Assembly (NCBI GenBank): GCA_030674155.1
Contig: CM060325.1
Span: forward strand, 18,520,782-18,533,113
Origin: Stramonita haemastoma
Lineage: Eukaryota > Mollusca > Gastropoda > Neogastropoda > Muricidae
Length of the DNA stretch: 12,332 nt
Direction of reading: 5' to 3'
Numbering within the stretch: position 1 is the first letter of the stretch; each line of letters starts with the position of its first letter. Both the position numbers and the translations under genes were made by a program. The notes below the pieces were generated by a model. That model searched no databases. It saw only the letters and a list, made by a program, of their open reading frames with translations, and was not told the origin of the DNA. This document shows, one piece after another, positions 7,886 through 12,332 of this stretch.

Positions 7886-8343
7886 AAAATTTCGCGCACA
7901 CGTTAAATCCTGTTCCGCTTTTTGTAAGAGTAGGCTATCGTGTGCCGTTGGGAACAGATAACAAGACTTACAAAACTGCATACACACGTGAAACTGGATG
8001 TGAAAAAGCACATGAGTGCTTATTCCATTACCCTTGATAATAAAATAATGAATAAATAAATAAAATAACTGACATGTAACTGAACAAAGTTACATGACTC
8101 TGCACACCCTAGTTATTTATATGCATGACATTTTTGGTGCACATACGCAAAAACTTTTTATTTGCTGATAATCACGTGTGTGCGTGCGTGGGTGTGTGTG
8201 TTGTGTGTATTTCATAACAATTTATACGCATAAACATGGTTAGTCTTACACGACTTAGAGGGTTAACTACAAACTTTGGCCGGTATACGTGTTGGGCTGC
8301 TCTTTTTGTAGAAGCGATAGTGCATGGTACCGGTACAGAAATA
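7886..8343. other. AT-rich stretch with short (AAAT)n and (TG)n, no gene seen
   Basis: Includes an AATAAATAAATAAAATAA tract at about 8050-8068 and a TG-rich tract at about 8175-8208. AATAAA hexamers occur in the tract but there is no gene for them to serve. A methionine-started open frame begins at 8236 and enters the next microsatellite; it is not supported as a gene. Confidence 0.55.
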
Positions 8344-8365
8344 AAGATGGAGGGAGGGAGGGAGG

Positions 8366-8431
<66 letters not shown>

Positions 8432-8574
8432 AAAAGAGAGAGAACGAGATAGAAAGAGACAGACAGACCGAGACAGAGACAGAGAGAGAAAAAGAGAGAG
8501 ACAGAGAGAGACAGAGACAGGAACAGAGAGAGAAAAGGACAGACAGAATGAGACACAGAGAGACAGAGACAAGA
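8344..8574. repeat. Compound microsatellite GGGA / CAGA / GA
   Basis: A short (GGGA)n (about 8347-8368) leads into clean (CAGA)n (about 8369-8431, roughly 16 units), then a degenerate GA/CAGA region. The same GA plus CAGA pairing occurs at the left end of the window. Asp/Arg/Gln/Thr-rich frames here are repeat translations. Confidence 0.96.
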
Positions 8575-8820
8575 GAAGTACTACAGACCCGGATCTGGTT
8601 TAGGCCTAGTGGCGGGAAAGAAAATGAAAGTCTGCTGCCAGAGCCATTAATCCTAACCAGCCCAGCAGGTCGCTATGGTGCAAGGGAATCAGGGATGTCA
8701 GACTCTGTTGGTGTATCACAATTCTCCGGCAATGGCAACGTCAGTAGTGCTATATCGCATACATCTGTCAGTGGAAGAAGAAAATGTTTCATATGTGAAT
8801 GTCGGTTGAAAAAAAATAAA
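8575..8820 (+). other. Open, non-repetitive segment of about 82 codons between microsatellites
   Basis: The frame beginning at the ATG of 8236 stays open through the CAGA array and then across this non-repetitive island, reading [18 protein letters not shown] at its start and GRRKCFICECRLKKNK near its end (C-x2-C-x-C). The balanced amino-acid content is more protein-like than any other frame here. There is no convincing splice site on either side, no partner cysteines or histidines, and the opposite strand is also partly open. It could be a decayed fragment of a transposon protein or exon, or chance openness. I do not recognise it. Confidence 0.2.
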
Positions 8821-9026
8821 GAAAGGAAGGGAGGGAGTGGAGGTAGGGAGGTTTGGAGGGAGGGAGGGAGGGGAGGGAGGGAGGGAGGGGAGGAAGGGAG
8901 GGAGGAAGAGAAGGAGGAAGGATGGAAGGAAGGAAGGAAGGAAGAAAGAAAGAAAGAAAGATTGAATGAATGAATGAATGAATGAATGAATGAATGAATG
9001 AATGAATGAATGAATGAATGAATGAA
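8821..9026. repeat. Stepwise tetranucleotide array GGGA to GGAA to GAAA to GAAT
   Basis: From left to right the dominant unit changes from GGGA (about 8825-8910) to GGAA (about 8915-8942), GAAA (about 8943-8960) and then GAAT (about 8963-9026, roughly 16 clean units). Each step is a one-base change of the unit. Confidence 0.95.
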
Positions 9027-9405
9027 AAGGTAAGAGAGAATGAAAGTAAGAAACGCAGGAATGGAAAAAGGTTCTTTTATTCAAAATATAGCTCAAACAT
9101 TGCCAGTTTTTGAAACATTTATTAGCGAGTTCTGTCACTAACATAGCTATAATTATGAAAATGTGAGCTAAGGTGAATGAATTCATGTGTGTGTCTAATA
9201 GTGTTTTATACTCTGATTTTCTTTTAAGATTGTTTTACTGAGATTGACGATGAAAATGTTTGTTTTTTGTGTGTGCTTTTTCTTCTTTTGGGGTTTTCTT
9301 TTATTTGTTTTTGCTTTGAATAAAATTTGTAAGTTTGAAAACAGTTGACTTCTGACACGTAAGTTAAAAAGTTTTATTACTTTGAATGTTTATTGTACAT
9401 GCAAA
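9027..9405. other. Unique-sequence stretch, no gene seen
   Basis: AT-rich with a T-rich portion at about 9258-9315. No gene, RNA or repeat structure is recognised. Confidence 0.55.
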
Positions 9406-9541
<136 letters not shown>

Positions 9542-9590
9542 ACATACGTCTGATATCACTAATTTCTGGAAGGACGTTAAACTGAAGAAC

Positions 9591-9592
<2 letters not shown>
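9542..9592 (+). mobile_element. Possible SINE 3'-end relic between two CA arrays
   Basis: An island of about 50 bases containing GATATCACTAATTTCTGG and GGAAGGACGTTAAACTG, then GAAGAACTAA leading directly into (CA)n. GACGTTAAAC followed by A-rich short repeats is an ending I associate with tRNA-derived SINEs in marine invertebrates, so this may be a truncated SINE tail from which the right CA array grew. This rests on memory of a short motif and is tentative. No Pol III head is present. Confidence 0.25.
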
Positions 9593-10343
<751 letters not shown>

Positions 10344-10360
10344 ATAACTACATACACACA

Positions 10361-10396
<36 letters not shown>

Positions 10397-10566
10397 GCAC
10401 GCATCCATCCATCCATCCATCATCCATCCATCCATCCATCCATACATACATACAGACATACATACAGACATACATACATACATACATACATACATACATA
10501 CATACATACATACATACATACATACATACATACATAAATACATACATACATACATACATACATAGG
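10344..10566. repeat. Three-phase tetranucleotide array CGCA / TCCA / TACA
   Basis: (CGCA)n at about 10359-10396, (TCCA)n at about 10402-10440, then (TACA)n at about 10441-10564 with a few CAGA units near its start. Phases are sharply bounded and in the same tetranucleotide register, apart from small slips. His/Thr/Tyr and Met/Tyr/Val/Cys open frames are translations of the array. Confidence 0.97.
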
Positions 10567-10689
10567 TACGTACACAAAAGAAGGCTAATAGAAAAAAAAA
10601 ACGGAGCCATTTACAGAAAAAGGAAAAAGTAGAAAACAGAAAAGAAAAGAAAAGAAAGCTAAAAGAGCAAACAGAGAAAGATGGCAGCG
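10567..10689. repeat. A-rich stretch with short AAAAG repeats
   Basis: Purine-rich, with GAAAAGAAAAGAAAAG at about 10638-10653. It lies just outside the tail end of modular element copy 3. Confidence 0.75.
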
Positions 10690-11043
10690 AGAAAGATGGT
10701 AACCGTCATCAATGGTAGACCAGCCAGTCAGGCTGGAAATTGGGTTCCATCCTTCATGTGATCATGACCACTTTCCCTGACCATCACTCTTGGTCCTCCC
10801 TCCCTTCTTGGCTGCTAAGAGGGGGAAGGGGAGAGGAGGAGGGAGCAGCAAGTGTGGGGAAGAGGAGGGGGAGGTTGTACATAGAGCAGTCTGTCATTTA
10901 TGACACAGACAGATGGGAAAACAGTCAGCAGTCATTACTGACTCTGGACGTTGATGCCCCCACTTCAAAAAGGACCGTGATCAATTCCTTAAAAAAAACA
11001 ACCTAAGATGAATGGTAGGCCAAGGTGGTGACTGTCAGGCAGA
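10690..11043 (-). mobile_element. Modular dispersed element, copy 3 (compact form, no expanded array)
   Basis: Read on the minus strand: head GACAGTCACCACC (complement of 11024-11036), TGATCACGGTCC and TTTTTGAAGTGGGGGC (about 10955-10982), GCTGACTG (10921-10928), a single first-minisatellite unit with the near-palindrome TGTCATAAATGACA (10892-10905), a pyrimidine-rich stretch, GACCAAGAGTGATGG (10780-10794), and a tail with GAAGGATGGAACCC and GGCTGGTCTACC (about 10707-10758). Every block corresponds in order to copy 1, which has about 22 units where this copy has one. Imperfect direct repeats, AATGGTAGACCAGCCAGTCA (10711-10730) and AATGGTAGGCCA (11011-11022) each followed by GTCAGGC, lie at the two ends. 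An 88-codon open frame on the + strand spans the element but its frame is not conserved in copy 1. Confidence 0.6.
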
Positions 11044-11639
11044 CCTGAGTTTGTGCCGGAGAAGCCATCATTTAGGAGAGGTTTCCCCCGAATTATTTTA
11101 GGAGACGGATATTATTTTGGCAGTAAAAGAAAAATGTTGTTGCATGTCGTTTTGGTGGTCGTTTTAAAACGTAACTGCTTTCAAAGTGGGTTTTTAGAAA
11201 TATGACAGTTATGTTCTTTTTTTGTGGCTAAGCTTTTGATGGGGCTTGTAAAACTGTACCATATATCTGATGTGTCTGTGTGGTGTAATTCAAGGTTGAG
11301 GAAGATTTATTGCGCATAGATTATTTAAGAAAAGTGTTGCTGCTGTTGTTTTTGTTGTTGTTTTATAAAGTCAGAATAATAATTCTAGTTGAACAAGTCT
11401 CGCATATCCCACTTTGTTTACACAATTATATTTGTTTTTGTTTTTTTAAGTATTCTGCTGCGTAAATCGGTCATTATTTGATAACAATACAGGGCTTTGG
11501 ATTAGGGACAGCTGGAAAAAATAATACTCCACTGATCTGACAATGTGTGAGATGGATTTTCAGAGATTAGCTCTTCATCTCGTGGTTTGACAGGCTAGGC
11601 ATAAGCCTGTGGGAAGGTGACATGTTTTCATGTATCAAT
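11044..11639. other. Unique-sequence stretch, no gene seen
   Basis: About 600 bases of AT-rich, T-biased sequence with a short TTGTTG tract at about 11346-11362. A small hairpin pairs CAGGCT (11591-11596) with AGCCTG (11604-11609). No open frame or RNA gene is convincing. Part of the right end may belong to the tail of copy 4, which cannot be bounded because the matching sequence in copy 2 is lost in the gap. Confidence 0.5.
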
Positions 11640-11739
11640 CTGAAAAGGAAGTTGATGAATACCAAGTGTCTTTTGCCACAATAGCCAGTAGTCAGTGTCC
11701 ATCCTTCTTGCAGTCTTGGCCATGTACCTTCACCATTTT

Positions 11740-12032
11740 ACCTAGACCATCTACCCCGACCATTTACCCTTGACATAAAGTAGTACAGAAATGCGAATAC
11801 AAATACCCTCACCATTTACCCCCTACCATCTACCCTCACCATTTTACCTCATCATCTACCCTCACCATTTACCCTCACCATCTACCCTCATTATTTACCC
11901 TCACCGTTTTACATCATCTGCTCTCACCATTTTACCTCATCACCTACTCTCACCACGTACCCTCGCCATCTACCCTCATTATTTACCATCACCAGATATC
12001 TTGACCATTTACTGACCTTTACCTCACCATCT
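11740..12032. repeat. Second minisatellite, degenerate part (TTTACCCTCACCA type)
   Basis: Units of about 13 bp such as TTTACCCTCACCA and TCTACCCTCACCA, with variants TCATC, TTATT and CCGTT. It is the reverse complement of the array at 4400-4660. An open frame of Ser/Pro/His/Leu repeats (11791-12015) is a translation of the array. Confidence 0.92.
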
Positions 12033-12332
12033 ACCCTCATCATTTACTAACCCTTTACTTTCACCATCTACCCTCATCATTTACTAACCCTTTACTTTCA
12101 CCATCTACCCTCATCATTTACTAACCCTTTACTTTCACCATCTACCCTCATCATTTACTAACCCTTTACTTTCACCATCTACCCTCATCATTTACTAACC
12201 CTTTACTTTCACCATCTACCCTCATCATTTACTAACCCTTTACTTTCACCATCTACCCTCATCATTTACTAACCCTTTACTTTCACCATCTACCCTCATC
12301 ATTTACTAACCCTTTACTTTCACCATCTACCC
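12033..12332. repeat. 37-bp higher-order tandem repeat, about 8 identical units, open at window end
   Basis: The unit consists of ACCCTCATCATTT, ACTAACCCTTT and ACTTTCACCATCT (13 + 11 + 13 = 37 bp), starting at 12033, 12070, 12107 and so on. All units appear identical by eye, in contrast to the degenerate 13-bp monomers to the left. Three diverged monomers have therefore been fixed as one higher-order unit and amplified recently. The array continues beyond the window. Confidence 0.96.

Larger units (their letters stand above)
11640..12332 (-). mobile_element. Modular dispersed element, copy 4 (second minisatellite expanded; head beyond window)
   Basis: On the minus strand the tail (complement of 11660-11746) reads GGTGAAGGTACATGGCCAAG, GAAGGATGGACACTGACTAC and TTGTGGCAAAAGACA, nearly identical to the tail of copy 2 at 4643-4726. 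To its right on the + strand lies the second minisatellite, here seen as its C-rich strand (TTTACCCTCACCA), running to the window end. The head expected further right is outside the window. Relative to copy 2, about 31-36 bases are inserted within the array at about 11770-11805. No protein gene is present. Confidence 0.6.

Noticed and set aside
8236..8973. 245-codon open frame, the longest in the window
   Set aside because: Most of it is CAGA, GA, GGGA and GAAA simple repeat. Only the 8575-8820 island is non-repetitive, and that is listed separately as weak evidence. No gene is called.
10740..11491. Antisense open frames across modular element copy 3 (10740-11006) and copy 1 (1081-1491) with similar-looking peptides
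   Set aside because: They share short phrases because the DNA is homologous, but the frame differs: the near-palindromic unit is read in different frames in the two copies, and the frame shifts again near the head. This does not look like a conserved protein.
12033..12332. Telomere-like sequence (the complement contains AGGGTTAG once per 37 bp)
   Set aside because: Only a single telomere-like octamer per unit, with no runs of TTAGGG; it is a by-product of the 13-bp monomer sequence.

Overview
This looks like a piece of a nuclear genome from an animal, most likely a marine invertebrate and plausibly a mollusc. That is an inference from style: very dense long microsatellites, Pol III-type SINEs, modular repeat elements carrying internal minisatellites, and a 100-base N run typical of a scaffold gap. 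I see no bacterial, viral or organellar gene organisation. I cannot support any protein-coding gene. Nearly every open frame is a translation of simple repeats such as (CA)n, (CT)n, (GA)n or (CAGA)n, or of a tandem array. By my tally of the intervals listed, roughly 40% of the window is tandem repeat.

Layout. 1-250 is a GA/CAGA/CAGC compound microsatellite, 611-771 a CT tract. About 1120-2240 is copy 1 of a modular dispersed element, here with about 22 units of a 35-46 bp minisatellite. 2391-2598 is a near-perfect 69-bp triplication. 3123-3618 and 3799-4128 are CA-rich arrays. 4141-4732 is copy 2 of the element, carrying one unit of the first minisatellite and an array of a second, roughly 13-bp GGTAAA-type minisatellite; an N gap (4733-4832) cuts its right end. 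4833-5100 is a tandem duplication with an expanded CAT tract. 5141-5378 is a CpG-rich islet, followed by about 450 bases extremely rich in G and T on the + strand, then CA/CT, T-rich and GA tracts to 6440. 6816-7419 holds two SINEs in direct tandem on the minus strand, each with a tRNA-like promoter head joined to a block resembling 5S rRNA. 7790-9891 is mostly microsatellite with short unique islands. 10344-10566 is a three-phase tetranucleotide array. About 10690-11043 is copy 3 of the element (minus strand, no expanded array). About 11640 to the window end is copy 4 (minus strand), with the second minisatellite ending in eight apparently identical 37-bp higher-order units that run off the window.

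The most notable discovery is the modular element: four copies in both orientations share a head block, a minisatellite with a near-palindromic core, an AGAGTGATGG motif, a second minisatellite and a tail block, and each copy has expanded a different internal array. I recognise no transposase or other protein for it, so it would be non-autonomous if mobile. The tandem tRNA/5S-like SINE pair and the CpG islet joined to a G-skewed tract are the next most interesting structures.
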